From Pseudomonadota bacterium (GTDB lineage: Bacteria > Pseudomonadota > Gammaproteobacteria > Pseudomonadales > Moraxellaceae): a DNA stretch of 64,000 nucleotides. Positions 19,497-29,100 of this stretch are shown in pieces (the first letter of the stretch is position 1; each line of letters begins with the position of its first letter). The stretch is taken from NCBI GenBank assembly GCA_021851865.1, contig JAJZBU010000003.1, positions 43,505 through 107,504 of the forward strand. The letters are read 5' to 3'. The notes under the pieces were generated by a model. It was not told the origin of the DNA. It saw only the letters and a list, made by a program, of their open reading frames with translations, and did no database searches. The translations under genes were made by a program, and so were the position numbers.

Positions 19497-20681
19497 ATGC
19501 CCCTCTCCGGCCTCAAGGTCATCGAACTCGGCAGCCTCATCGCCGGACCGTTCGCCAGCCGCCTGCTGGCCGAATTCGGCGCCGAGGTGATCAAGGTCGA
19601 GGCCCCGGACGGCGGCGACCCGCTGCGGCGCTGGCGCAAGCTCTATCAGGGCACCTCACTGTGGTGGTATGTGCAGGGCCGCAACAAACGCTCGCTCACC
19701 CTCAATCTCAAGTCGCCGACGGCGATCGATCTCCTGAAGCGACTGCTCAGCCAGGCCGACGTCCTGGTGGAGAACTTTCGCCCCGGCGTCCTCGAGCGCC
19801 TCGGGCTGGCGCCGAGCGTTCTGCAGGAGCTCAACCCACGCCTGATCATCCTGCGTTTGTCGGGTTTCGGTCAGACCGGTCCGGCGGCGCAGCAACCCGG
19901 TTTTGGCGCTGTCGGCGAGAGCCTCGGTGGCCTGCGCTATGTGACCGGCTTCGGCGACCGTCCGCCGGTACGCACCGGCATCAGCATCGGTGACTCCATC
20001 GCCGCCCTGTTCGGCGTCATCGGCACGCTCATGGCCCTGCGTCACCGCGATCAGGCCGGTGGCCGAGGCCAAGTGGTCGACGTCGCCCTCTATGAAGCCG
20101 TCTTCGCCATGATGGAAAGTCTGGTGCCGGAGTTCGACGTCTTCGGCTATGTGCGCGAGCGCAGCGGCCACATCATGCCTGGCATCACGCCAAGCTCCAC
20201 CCACACCTGCCGCGATGGTCAGGCCATCCAGATCGCCGCCAACGGCGATGCCATCTTCCGCCGTCTCGCCACCCTGATGCAGCGACAGGACTGGCTGCAA
20301 GAGCCAGCTTATGCCGACAATGACGGTCGCGACGCGCGGCGTGACGAGATCTACGCCGCCATCGACGCCTGGGTGGCGACACAGGACCTCGCTGCGCTGC
20401 TCGCCAGTCTGCAGGCGCACGACATCCCGGCCAGCCGCATCTACAGCGTCGCCGACATGTTTCAGGATCCGCAGTTCCTGTTCCGCGACATGCTCCTGCA
20501 GGCACACCTGCCGGACGGACGCCCCCTGACGACGCCGGGCATCGTCCCCAAGCTGAGCGCCAGCCCCGGCCAGCAACGTTGGCTCGGTCCGGCTCTCGGC
20601 GAACATAACGACGCCATCCTCAGCGAACTCGGCCTCGACGCCGCGGCCATCGCGGCGCTACGCCGCGATCGGGTGATCTGA
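19497..20681 (+). CDS. Class III CoA-transferase (CaiB/BaiF family)
   Basis: Transfers CoA between carboxylic acids, or acts as an acyl-CoA racemase in some members. The 394-residue protein opens with LSGLKVIELGSLIAGPFASRLLAEFGAEVIKVE, has the CoA-binding NKRSLTLNLKSP and VLVENFRPGVLERLGL segments, and carries the nucleophile region GISIGDS with Asp166. The C-terminal part has RGQVVDVALYEAVFAMMES. The specific acids cannot be told from sequence. The ATG at 19497 gives the normal family N-terminus; the open frame extends far upstream through trxC antisense. It is followed by tcdA with one base between, so the two may be co-transcribed. Confidence 0.88.
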   Translation: MPLSGLKVIELGSLIAGPFASRLLAEFGAEVIKVEAPDGGDPLRRWRKLYQGTSLWWYVQGRNKRSLTLNLKSPTAIDLLKRLLSQADVLVENFRPGVLERLGLAPSVLQELNPRLIILRLSGFGQTGPAAQQPGFGAVGESLGGLRYVTGFGDRPPVRTGISIGDSIAALFGVIGTLMALRHRDQAGGRGQVVDVALYEAVFAMMESLVPEFDVFGYVRERSGHIMPGITPSSTHTCRDGQAIQIAANGDAIFRRLATLMQRQDWLQEPAYADNDGRDARRDEIYAAIDAWVATQDLAALLASLQAHDIPASRIYSVADMFQDPQFLFRDMLLQAHLPDGRPLTTPGIVPKLSASPGQQRWLGPALGEHNDAILSELGLDAAAIAALRRDRVI

Positions 20682-20682
20682 G

Positions 20683-21459
20683 ATGAGCGCTCGCTGGCAG
20701 CAGGGACTGAACCATCTCTATGGCGAGGAGACCGTGACACGTTTCAGGCAGGCGCGCGTCGTCGTCGCCGGCCTCGGTGGTGTCGGCAGCTGGGCCGCCG
20801 AAGCCCTGGCGCGCACCGGCGTCGGCGAGATTCACCTGATCGACCCCGACGTCCTCGTCGAATCCAACATCAACCGCCAGCTCACCGCCTTGCACAGCAC
20901 CCTCGGCCGCGACAAGATCGCCGTCCTCGCCGAACGCCTGCGCGACATCCAGCCGCAGATCCGGGTGGTGCTGCACGACGAATTTCTCAGTCGCGACAAC
21001 ATCGATCGTCTGCTGACGGCGACGCCACACCTGCTCCTCGACTGCAGCGACGACCTCGACGCCAAGCGCAGCATGGTGCTCTGGTGCCGGCGCCGCCGTA
21101 TCCCTCTGGTGGTCGCCGGCGCCGCTGGCGGCAAACGCGATCCCGGTCAGCTGCGTGTCGCCGACCTGGCGCACACCGAACGCGACCCCCTGCTCGCCAA
21201 ACTGCGCCGTGAACTGCGTCGCCATCATCACTTTCCGAAGACGCCGGGCGAGAAGTTTCATGTCGCCTGCGTCTATTCGCAAGAATCGCTGCAGCGGCCC
21301 ACCGACTGCGTGCGCGGCGACCTCAGCTGCTCCGGCATGGGCTCGGCCGTGGTCGTCACCAGCACCATGGCCATGCTCGCCGTCGCCGAAGGACTGCGCC
21401 TGATGGACTGGCGCATGCAGCTGGCGGCGCAGCGGCAGGAGCTGCGCGACAACCCATGA
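20683..21459 (+). CDS. tcdA: tRNA threonylcarbamoyladenosine dehydratase TcdA
   Basis: TcdA (CsdL/YgdL) cyclises t6A37 of ANN-decoding tRNAs in an ATP-dependent reaction, helped by the CsdA-CsdE sulfur relay. The 258-residue E1-like protein has the ATP-binding loop VVAGLGGVGSWAAEALARTG, DVLVESNINRQL, a catalytic-region SCSGMGSAV near the C-terminus, and ACVYSQE. It starts one base after the CoA-transferase stop. It is related to ThiF/MoeB but the overall pattern and length fit TcdA better. No csdA or csdE is in the window. Confidence 0.9.
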   Translation: MSARWQQGLNHLYGEETVTRFRQARVVVAGLGGVGSWAAEALARTGVGEIHLIDPDVLVESNINRQLTALHSTLGRDKIAVLAERLRDIQPQIRVVLHDEFLSRDNIDRLLTATPHLLLDCSDDLDAKRSMVLWCRRRRIPLVVAGAAGGKRDPGQLRVADLAHTERDPLLAKLRRELRRHHHFPKTPGEKFHVACVYSQESLQRPTDCVRGDLSCSGMGSAVVVTSTMAMLAVAEGLRLMDWRMQLAAQRQELRDNP

Positions 21460-21534
21460 AACCTAGCGCCGACTTGTCGCGTATCAAGGACCCGTCATCA
21501 CGGCCTTTTAGACTGTGGGCCTGGAGGTGTGGCC

Positions 21535-22212
21535 ATGTCCGACTCTCGCCTGCCCGACTATCTGCTCCGCTACTATCGTTGGGCCTACGTCGCTCCGGCG
21601 GCGCTGCGCTTCTGGGATCATGAAGGCCTCGTCGACCTCATCCTGTTTCACCAGTATCGGCGCCTGCGCGATCTCGCGCGTACCGCCTTGCGGCAGGGAC
21701 CGGCCGGTGACCTGCTGCAGATCGCCTGCGTCTATGGTTCTCTGAGCGCCTGTCTGGTCGACGATCTGGCGCCGACGGCGCGCCTGCATGTGGTCGACGT
21801 CGTCCCCGAACAGTTGCGCCACCTCGCCGCCAAGCTGCCGGCGCACGCCTCGGTCCTGCACCGTGGCGACAGCGCTCACTTGGCCTTGGCTGACGCCAGT
21901 TTCGCCCGCATCCTGATCTTCTTTCTCCTGCACGAACAGCCAGCGCCGGTGCGCCTAGCGACGCTGCGCGAAGCCCTGCGCATCCTGTGCCATGGCGGTC
22001 GTCTGGTGATCGTCGATTTTCATCGGCCGGCGCCCTGGCATCCCCTGCGTCCTTTGCAATGGCTGATCTTTCGGCTGTTCGAGCCGTTCGCGAGTGAACT
22101 CTGGACGGCCGAACTCATCCCTCTGTTGCAACAACTGCACCCCGATCTGCGCATCGAGCAGGAACTGATCTGCGCCGGTCTCTATCAGCGGCTGATCATC
22201 GATAAACCCTGA
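21535..22212 (+). CDS. rquA: Rhodoquinone biosynthesis methyltransferase-like protein RquA
   Basis: RquA converts ubiquinone to rhodoquinone, replacing a methoxy group with an amino group with SAM as the donor. Rhodoquinone has a lower redox potential and feeds electrons to fumarate reductase at low oxygen. The 225-residue protein has YYRWAYVAPAALRF (13-26), YRRLRDLA (41-48), the unusual SAM motif I LQIACVYGSL (61-70) instead of the normal GxGxG, VVDVVPEQL, and FFLLHEQP (129-136). These match my memory of RquA rather than UbiE/Coq5. The ATG at 21535 follows GGAGG at spacing seven; a GTG at 21529 is too close. No other quinone genes are nearby. Confidence 0.82.
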   Translation: MSDSRLPDYLLRYYRWAYVAPAALRFWDHEGLVDLILFHQYRRLRDLARTALRQGPAGDLLQIACVYGSLSACLVDDLAPTARLHVVDVVPEQLRHLAAKLPAHASVLHRGDSAHLALADASFARILIFFLLHEQPAPVRLATLREALRILCHGGRLVIVDFHRPAPWHPLRPLQWLIFRLFEPFASELWTAELIPLLQQLHPDLRIEQELICAGLYQRLIIDKP

Positions 22213-22301
22213 TTTTTCCTACCGTCTTGCATTCACCCCTCCCTGGTCTACAGTCAAAAGACATCCCTAACACGATCACGAGGATGCCACGAGGAGGTCT
22301 C

Positions 22302-23441
22302 ATGATACGGACATCGCTTCGCTGTGCCTTGACCAGCGGTCTACTGGCGACGAGCGCCTTCGCCCAGGCGACCGACATCACGTTCAACGGCTTCGCCGAT
22401 TTCACCGCCGGCGAGGTCGTCGGCGGCAGCAACCAGAACAGTTATCTGCAATACAAGTGCCCCTGCTTCATCTCCAACTACGAGTACGGCGGCATCTACC
22501 AGAACACCGGGGTCAACTTTGCCAAAGAGAGCATGGTGGGCCTACAGGCCAACGCCAAGATCGACGATAAACTGAGCGCCGTGCTGCAGGTCGACTCGCG
22601 CGGCCTGAACGGTTATCAGCCCTCGGTCGACTGGGCCTACGCCTCCTACGCCCTGAGCGATACGTTCACCGTGCAGGTCGGTCGCAAGCGTCTTCCCTGG
22701 TATATGTACTCCGACTACAACTATGTCGGCTACGCCTACATCTGGGTGCGCCCGCCAGTCGATCTCTATGGCTGGGAGGTCTACTCCTACGACGGCGTCA
22801 ATCTGCAGTACAACAACGCCTGGGGCGACTGGGCCTTGTACAGCAACACCTGGGCCGGTAATCAGAGCAACACCAACGTTCCCGGCCTGAGCCAAGTCTA
22901 CAATGGCTACCCCACCGACACCGCCTGGCGCGACATCATCGGCACCAGTGTCGATCTGAGCAATGAGTACATGCACTTCCGTGCCATGTACATGCAAAAC
23001 AAGATCTATCAAGGGGCGGAGAACCCCGGCAATCCGGTGACACAGACCGCCGCCACGCCGGATACTCCCTTGCAGACCGGGCAGTTCCAGCAGGTCTGGG
23101 GTCTGGCCTGGAACATCGACTACAAGAACTACGTCATGCGCAGCGAATACAACAGCGTGCTGCGTCCACAGATGGGCTACGTCGCCAACTCCTATCTTGT
23201 CGGCAATGGATACCGTATCGGCGAATTCACCGGCATGTACACCTATTCGCAATACCGCGAGAGCAAATCCTGGCTCTATACCCAACCACAGCGCGACTCG
23301 ACCCGCGCCGTGACAGTGCGTTGGGATTTCCGCCCGTCAATGGCGCTCAAACTGCAATATGATATGTTCGTCGATCACTCGCAGATGACCTTCCTTGGCG
23401 ATAGCAAGCTGGTGACCGTCGGCTTCGACATGGTCTTTTGA
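22302..23441 (+). CDS. Outer membrane porin-like protein
   Basis: A 379-residue protein with a signal peptide (about 1-23, ending AFAQA) and a mature part beginning DITFNGFADFTAGEVVG. It has many aromatic-rich strands (VQVGRKRLPWYMYSDYNYVG, WGLAWNIDYKNYVMRSEYNS) and ends VGFDMVF with the C-terminal Phe needed for outer-membrane insertion. An unusual KCPCF pair of cysteines lies near residue 51. An AGGAGG site precedes the ATG at 22302. It is followed 13 bases later by a small phosphate-binding-like exported protein, so the two likely work together; the transported solute is not known. Confidence 0.78.
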   Translation: MIRTSLRCALTSGLLATSAFAQATDITFNGFADFTAGEVVGGSNQNSYLQYKCPCFISNYEYGGIYQNTGVNFAKESMVGLQANAKIDDKLSAVLQVDSRGLNGYQPSVDWAYASYALSDTFTVQVGRKRLPWYMYSDYNYVGYAYIWVRPPVDLYGWEVYSYDGVNLQYNNAWGDWALYSNTWAGNQSNTNVPGLSQVYNGYPTDTAWRDIIGTSVDLSNEYMHFRAMYMQNKIYQGAENPGNPVTQTAATPDTPLQTGQFQQVWGLAWNIDYKNYVMRSEYNSVLRPQMGYVANSYLVGNGYRIGEFTGMYTYSQYRESKSWLYTQPQRDSTRAVTVRWDFRPSMALKLQYDMFVDHSQMTFLGDSKLVTVGFDMVF

Positions 23442-23454
23442 GCAGGAGGCCGTC

Positions 23455-23871
23455 ATGAAAACATTTTTGCTACTCTTCGTCCTGATCAGCAGCGTCAGCT
23501 CAGCGCGCGCCGACAACCTGATCGCCATCATCAATCCTGACAACCACAGCATCCTGAGTGTCGCCGACGTGCGCAACATCTTCCTCGGCAAGGTGCGCAA
23601 ATTCCCCGGCGGCGGCAGCGCCGTACCCGTGGAAATCATCGGTGACGAGGCTCCCTTGAACGAGAACTTCGATCGCACGGTGCTCAACAAGACACCCTCG
23701 CAACTGCGCGCCTACTGGTCGCAGATGGTGTTCACCGGCCGCGCCACGCCACCGAAACAGGTCGGCAGCACCGATGATCTCATCAAGCTCATTGAAGCCA
23801 ACCCCAACATGATCGGCTTTATCAGCGCCACACCGACTTCCGCCAAGGTCAAGGTGGTGCCGCTCAACTAG
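23455..23871 (+). CDS. Small periplasmic phosphate-binding-protein-like (PstS/PBP fold) protein
   Basis: A 138-residue protein with a signal peptide (about 1-20, ending ARA before DNL). The mature part resembles the half-size PBP-like domain family: LSVADVRNIFLGKVRKFPGG, then PVEIIGDEAPLNENFDRTVLNKT, YWSQMVFTGRATPPKQV and MIGFISATP. Full phosphate-binding proteins are about 300 residues, so this is a single-lobe version. It lies 13 bases after a porin gene with an AGGAGG site. No Pst permease is nearby, so it probably does not serve an ABC transporter directly; a signalling or porin-linked role is inferred. Confidence 0.72.
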   Translation: MKTFLLLFVLISSVSSARADNLIAIINPDNHSILSVADVRNIFLGKVRKFPGGGSAVPVEIIGDEAPLNENFDRTVLNKTPSQLRAYWSQMVFTGRATPPKQVGSTDDLIKLIEANPNMIGFISATPTSAKVKVVPLN

Positions 23872-24279
23872 GGTGTCGTCTTCAAGGCTCGCCGCGGAGC
23901 CCTCGGGGCGCCCGCGGCGAGTAAACGGCATCATCCTCCAGGCCAACGCCAGGAGCCTCGTTTTGCAGCGCTCGCCACGTCATCGTCGACTTGCAGACTT
24001 CTGAGCCCATCTTTGAGCAACGTCGAGTTTGTATGCCGGCCACCTTGATAAGGTTCACTCCGTGATATCGATGGTTGGAAGGCGCTTGGCGACGATCCGA
24101 ACGCTCTTTTGAAGCTAATGCGGTCAATCGCCCCTTCTCACCCTCGATACGCGAGTTGACTTGTTGCTGCGGCCCTCGACCCAAGGCAAGAGTCCGTATG
24201 CCCGTGACAGAACACTTCCTGAGAGAAGGTTTCATCATCGCGGCTTTGACAAACCGACGACGACCAGGAATAGCACACC
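23872..24279. other. Gene-poor region of about 400 bases, unidentified
   Basis: No convincing gene is seen. A minus-strand open frame (23882-24238) has no recognisable domain and no clear ribosome site. The base composition is visibly less GC-rich than the neighbours. It lies between an intact porin pair and a shortened sulfotransferase-like gene. It may be a decayed insertion or transferred segment, but no inverted repeats or transposase motifs were found by eye. Confidence 0.4.
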
Positions 24280-24888
24280 TTGACGTATACCCTCCCTGAA
24301 CGCATGCATCCCTCCGCGATGGATCTCTATCCTGCGCATCCGCGGCTGGTGCACTATCACATCTTCAAAGATGCCGGACAACCCTTCCACGACGTCGCCC
24401 TGCGCTACGACTGGAAGGATTACCTCCAATGGATGCTCGACGAACAGCCTGGCAGCGTCGTCATCCGCGATTATCAGGTCATCCATTTGAGTGACGCCTC
24501 GTGGCGTTCTGAACATATTCTCGATGCCCGCGCCGATCCGGCGGATCTCGATCAGGCGTGTACCTTGCTCACGCGCTGGGGGATGGTCGGTATCGTGGAA
24601 CAATACGTCCGATCCGCGGCGCTCTATCAGCAGCTGTACGCACCGCTCATTCCCGGCTTTCGTTTCAACGTCCATGCCAGCAACCGCACCAGCGATCGCT
24701 CCGAGCAGGAGTCTTTTCATCAGGAGCTGGAGCAACTCTGCGACGCGACGGGGCAGGAGCTCCATGCCGCGTTCTGTCGTGCCAATGCTCTGGATCTGGC
24801 TCTTTACGAACATGGCTGCCGAATTTTGCAGCAGGCAGAACAGCGCCTGCTTTCAGCCGAGCAAGCGTCCAATCAGACCGCCTCATGA
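24280..24888 (+). CDS. Shortened sulfotransferase-family-like protein
   Basis: A 202-residue protein. Segments resemble a sulfotransferase family: HYHIFKDAG (25-33) at the place of the 5'-phosphosulfate-binding loop, SVVIRDYQVIHLSDAS (59-74), a GIVEQYVRSAALYQQL segment, and ANALDLALYEHGC near the C-terminus. In the proteins I recall, roughly 80-100 residues, including the 3'-phosphate-binding region, lie between the first two segments; here only about 25 do. That suggests an internal deletion and probable loss of PAPS binding. The start is uncertain: TTG 24280 has AGGAA upstream at spacing nine, while ATG 24304 has no ribosome site. It may be a decaying gene. Confidence 0.45.
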   Translation: MTYTLPERMHPSAMDLYPAHPRLVHYHIFKDAGQPFHDVALRYDWKDYLQWMLDEQPGSVVIRDYQVIHLSDASWRSEHILDARADPADLDQACTLLTRWGMVGIVEQYVRSAALYQQLYAPLIPGFRFNVHASNRTSDRSEQESFHQELEQLCDATGQELHAAFCRANALDLALYEHGCRILQQAEQRLLSAEQASNQTAS

Positions 24889-24916
24889 CGGGAAAAGTCG
24901 CCGCTGACCCGTCCGG

Positions 24917-26122
24917 CTAGGGCAGAGCGGCGAGAGCGCGTTCGATGCAGGCCACCGCCTCCATCACCTCGGCTTCGTTGATGACGAGGGGCGGGCAGAT
25001 GCGCGCGACGCTGCCGTGGGTGTCCTTGCTCAGGGCCCCCTCGGCGAGCAGGAGTTCACAGAACTGCCGCGCTGAGACGCGGGCCGGGTCGAACTCCATG
25101 CCGATGAAGAGGCCACGGCCGCGCACTTCGCGCAAGCCCGGATGGTGCAGCGACTGCAACGCCGAGAGCAGCATGGCGCCGTGCTGGCGGGCGCGATCGA
25201 CGAGGTGCTCCTCCTGCAGGACGTGCAGGGCCTCGAGGCCGACGCGGGCGGCGAGAGGATTGCCGCCAAAGGTGCTGCCATGATCGCCCGGGGTAAACAC
25301 CGACATCAGCTCCTCATGGGCGAGAAACAGCGACACCGGCAACAGCCCGCCACCGAGGGCCTTGCCCAGCATCAGGCCATCCGGCCGCACCTGCTCGTGA
25401 TCGCAGGCGAGCCAGGCGCCGGTGCGGCCAAGACCGGTCTGGATCTCATCGACGAGGAGCAGGACGTGCTGGCGCGTGCACAGCTCGCGCACCGCCTTGA
25501 GCCAGCCCGGCGGCGGCAGCCGGATGCCGGCCTCACCCTGAATGGGCTCGACCAGCACCGCCGCCGTGCGTTCGCTGATGGCGGCGGTCAACGCCGCGAT
25601 GTCGCCAAAAGGCACCTGCACAAAGCCGCCGGTCAAAGGCGCGAAACCGCGACGATAGCTGGGCTCTGAGGAAAAGCTGATGATGCTGATGGTGCGGCCA
25701 TGAAAATTGCCGTCCATGACGATGATCTCGGCTTCGCCGTCGGCCAGTCCCTTGTACTGGCAAGCCCATTTGCGCGCCGCCTTGAGCGCCGTTTCGACGG
25801 CCTCGGCGCCACTGTTCATGGGCAAAGCCTTGGCCATACCGGTCACTTCACAGGCCTGCGCCAAAAAAGGTCCCAGGGGGGCGGCGTGAAAGGCGCGCGA
25901 GCAGACGCTGAGTCGCTGCATTTGATCGATCGCCGCGGCGACGATACGGGGATGGGCGTGGCCATGGTTGAGGGCGGAATAGGCGCTCATCAGATCGAGA
26001 TAGCGCCGCCCCTGCACGTCCTCGACGTAGCAACCCTCGCCGCGCACCAGAGTGATCGGCAAAGGAGCGTAATTGGCCGCACCATAGCGGCGCTCCAGAT
26101 CAGCGTCTCCCGGGACCCGCAT
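24917..26122 (-). CDS. rocD: Ornithine aminotransferase (class III, PLP-dependent)
   Basis: Transfers the delta-amino group of ornithine to 2-oxoglutarate, giving glutamate semialdehyde for proline or glutamate synthesis. The 401-residue protein has NYAPLPITLVRGEGCYVEDVQG, LDLMSAYSALNHGHAHP, MNSGAEAVETALK, VMDGNFHGRTIS, the PLP-binding LLVDEIQTGLGRTG, and the lysine in LMLGKALGGG. These match ornithine aminotransferase more than acetylornithine aminotransferase, whose N-terminal block differs. No other arginine or proline genes are adjacent. It lies downstream of the SNF2 gene on the same strand with 45 bases between. Confidence 0.87.
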   Translation of the reverse strand: MRVPGDADLERRYGAANYAPLPITLVRGEGCYVEDVQGRRYLDLMSAYSALNHGHAHPRIVAAAIDQMQRLSVCSRAFHAAPLGPFLAQACEVTGMAKALPMNSGAEAVETALKAARKWACQYKGLADGEAEIIVMDGNFHGRTISIISFSSEPSYRRGFAPLTGGFVQVPFGDIAALTAAISERTAAVLVEPIQGEAGIRLPPPGWLKAVRELCTRQHVLLLVDEIQTGLGRTGAWLACDHEQVRPDGLMLGKALGGGLLPVSLFLAHEELMSVFTPGDHGSTFGGNPLAARVGLEALHVLQEEHLVDRARQHGAMLLSALQSLHHPGLREVRGRGLFIGMEFDPARVSARQFCELLLAEGALSKDTHGSVARICPPLVINEAEVMEAVACIERALAALP

Positions 26123-26167
26123 ATGCGGTCCCCCTCTGTCGATGGCTTGTTCTGAGTATAGACCTGT

Positions 26168-29100
26168 TCAGCTGTCGCTGGCGGAAAGTTCGGCGGTGAG
26201 CGGCCGAAAGAGGGCGGCGAGATCTTCGGCGGTGAGCAGACTGTTGAGGCGCGCCGCGTCGCCATAGACGCCTTCGGCGAGTTCAGCCTTGCGTTTTTGC
26301 AAGGCGATGATGCGCTCCTCGACGGTGCCTTCGCAGACCAGTTTGTAGATGAAAACCGGCTTGTCCTGCCCGATACGGTAGGCGCGGTCGATCGCCTGAT
26401 TCTCCACCGCCGGATTCCACCAGGGGTCGTAGATGAAGACGGTGTCGGCGGCGGTGAGGTTGAGCCCGACGCCGCCGGCTTTCAGGCTGAGCAGGAAGAG
26501 CGGCACCTCGCCGGCCTGAAAACGCTGCACCGGCGTCTCGCGATCGCTGGTGCTACCGGTGAGAGTGACGAAGTCGATGCCGGCCTGGCGCAGGGCGGCG
26601 GCGATGAGGTCAAGCATGCTGGTGAACTGCGAAAAGAGCAGGATACGCCGGCCTTCTTCGAGCAGAGCGGGCAGCACCTCCATGAGGTAGTCGAGCTTGG
26701 CTGAGGGCGCCTGGCGGGCATAGCGGCCATCTTTGATCAAGCGTGGATCGCAGCAGACTTGGCGCAGCTTGAGCAAAGCCTCGAGGATCTCGAAACTGGC
26801 ACGACCGAGGCCCTTCTCCTGCAGGACCTGGCGCAGGTGGCTGTCCATGCTGGCGCGCACCAGTTCGTAGAGATCGCGCTGTTCATCCCGGATGAGCACG
26901 TTCTGGATGATCTCGGTCTTGGCCGGCAGCTCGGTGGCGACTTCGACCTTGGTGCGCCGCAGCATGAAAGGCTTGATGCGCCGCCCCAGCCGTCGCATGA
27001 GCTCGCTGTCACCGGCCTTCTCGATGGGATGGCGAAACAGTCGCCGAAACAGGGACTCATGCCCGAGATAACCGGGCAGGAGCATGTCGAAGAGCGACCA
27101 CAGCTCGCCGAGATGGTTCTCCATCGGCGTTCCGGTCAAAGCCAGGCGCTGCGTCACCTGCAAGCGGCGAATGGCGCGCGCGCTCTGGGTGCGATGGTTC
27201 TTGATCTGCTGCGCCTCATCGCAGACGAGGACACGGAAAGGCTGCGTACACAGCCGCTCGATGTCGCGCGCCAGCAGGGTATAGCTGGTGAGGACGACGT
27301 CCTGCTCGGCGAGGCGCGACATCGCCTCGTCACGCCGCTGTCCCTCCAGGCTGAGAACGCGCAGATGCGGCGCGAAACGGCCGAGCTCATGCCGCCAGTT
27401 GGGCAGAACGCTCTTCGGGCAGACGATCATCGCCGGCTGCTGTAACCGTCCCGTCGCGGCGAGACAGCACAGGTGCGCGATGGTCTGCAAGGTCTTGCCC
27501 AGGCCCATGTCGTCAGCGAGCAGTCCGGAGAGGCCATGGCGATCGAGAAACTGCATCCAGGACAGACCGCGCCGTTGATACGGCCGCAGCTCGGCGAGCA
27601 GGGTCGGCGGCGCCATCACCTCTTCGACGCCGGTGAAATCAGCGAGCTCGCGCCCGAGGCGCTGCAATGCTTCGCCGCCCTGCCAGGTGCTGGCGCTGCG
27701 CTGCAAAAACTCAGCGGCGTCGAGACGGTTCAGACGTAGACTGCCGGCAGCGTCCGTGTTCAGCTTCGGTTCACGCTCGAGCATCTCGCCCAAGATGGTG
27801 AGCAGCGGGTGCAGACGCTGCAGCGGCAGGCATAGAAGCTGGCCACGATACAAGACGGTGAGATGGGCATCGGCGGCGGCGTCCTGACGCAGCAGGGCTT
27901 GCACCGCCGTCGCCGACATCGCTTCCAGCGCCTGGATCAACAGCGGCAACAAGGCGACACGCTGGCCGCCGATGTCGATACGCAAAGAGAGGTCAAACCA
28001 GCCCTCACTCTCCTCGCGCACTTCGCTCTCCCAGCCGTTGAGATCGACCGTGGTGAAATTCCACGGAAAGTCGTCGTCGATGTCGATGCGCCAGCCCTCG
28101 GCCAGCAGCTCCGGCAGACCTGACAAAACCGGCAGCCAGGACTCGACGTCGTCATGGCGCAGGCCGAGTTCGTAGCTGATCTCTTCCGGACATTGCCAGC
28201 CGAGGGTGCGCAGCATCGGCTGCAGCGGCGCCAGACAGGCCAGCAGTTGCTGCTCGGCTTGGCGTTGCCGTTCGATGAGGACACGGCGATCGCTCAAACG
28301 CAGGACGCTGCGCGCTTCCATCGGCAAGGCCGGCACGACATGTCCGGCATAAACAAAGCTCAGGTGCGCCAGCAGACGATCCCTGGCCACCCCCTGCCAG
28401 ACGCTGCGGTGACGGTAGAAGCGCAGCTGTGGCCGCGGTAGTTCGCCGCGGATCAGCTCCTGCGCGGTGAGCACCGCCGGCACGGCGATGCCCCAGTCCT
28501 GCAGGCGCGGTCGCAGCCGCGGCAACTGCGCCAGCAACTCCTCCTCCTGCCAGACGCCATGCGCGACGAGTTCGTCATAGGCGGCGGGCGCCAGCTCACT
28601 GTCCAGGACGCACAGGCTGGCGTCGCGCAGATCGAGCAACTGCGCCGGTCGACCGCGCAGCAGCAGCTGTTCACCGGCGACATAAGGCACGCTGAAGGAC
28701 CAGCGCTCCTGCTCCTGCATCCACGACCAGGCGACCTGGCGCGCAGCGACACGGTGCAAGCGCAGAGCGCGCTCGCCGACGAAACAACGTTCGCTGCGCA
28801 GCAGGCCCTCGAGTAGCGCGGCCAGTCCCGGCGCCGACAGGCGCAGGTAGGCGCGATGATCGAGCTCCTGGCGCAGCAGGGCGTCGATCTCACGATCGAC
28901 CTCCTGCGTCAGGCGCTCGAGATAGGCCTCAGGATAAGCACGCGTCCCCGGACGTCCGCCTTGGCTGCCGGAATCGAGCTCGACGCGCAGGATCTGCAGA
29001 ACCGGCTCACCCTCCCTTTCTTCCGGCAAGAGGCGATAGGCGGGCAGCGGTGTCGTCTCGGCAGGCGGCGGTGGCGGTGGAAAGAGCTCCTGATCGAGGC

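Noticed and set aside
23882..24238. A 118-residue minus-strand gene
   Set aside because: It has no ribosome site, domain or neighbour support. It is listed only as part of an unidentified region.
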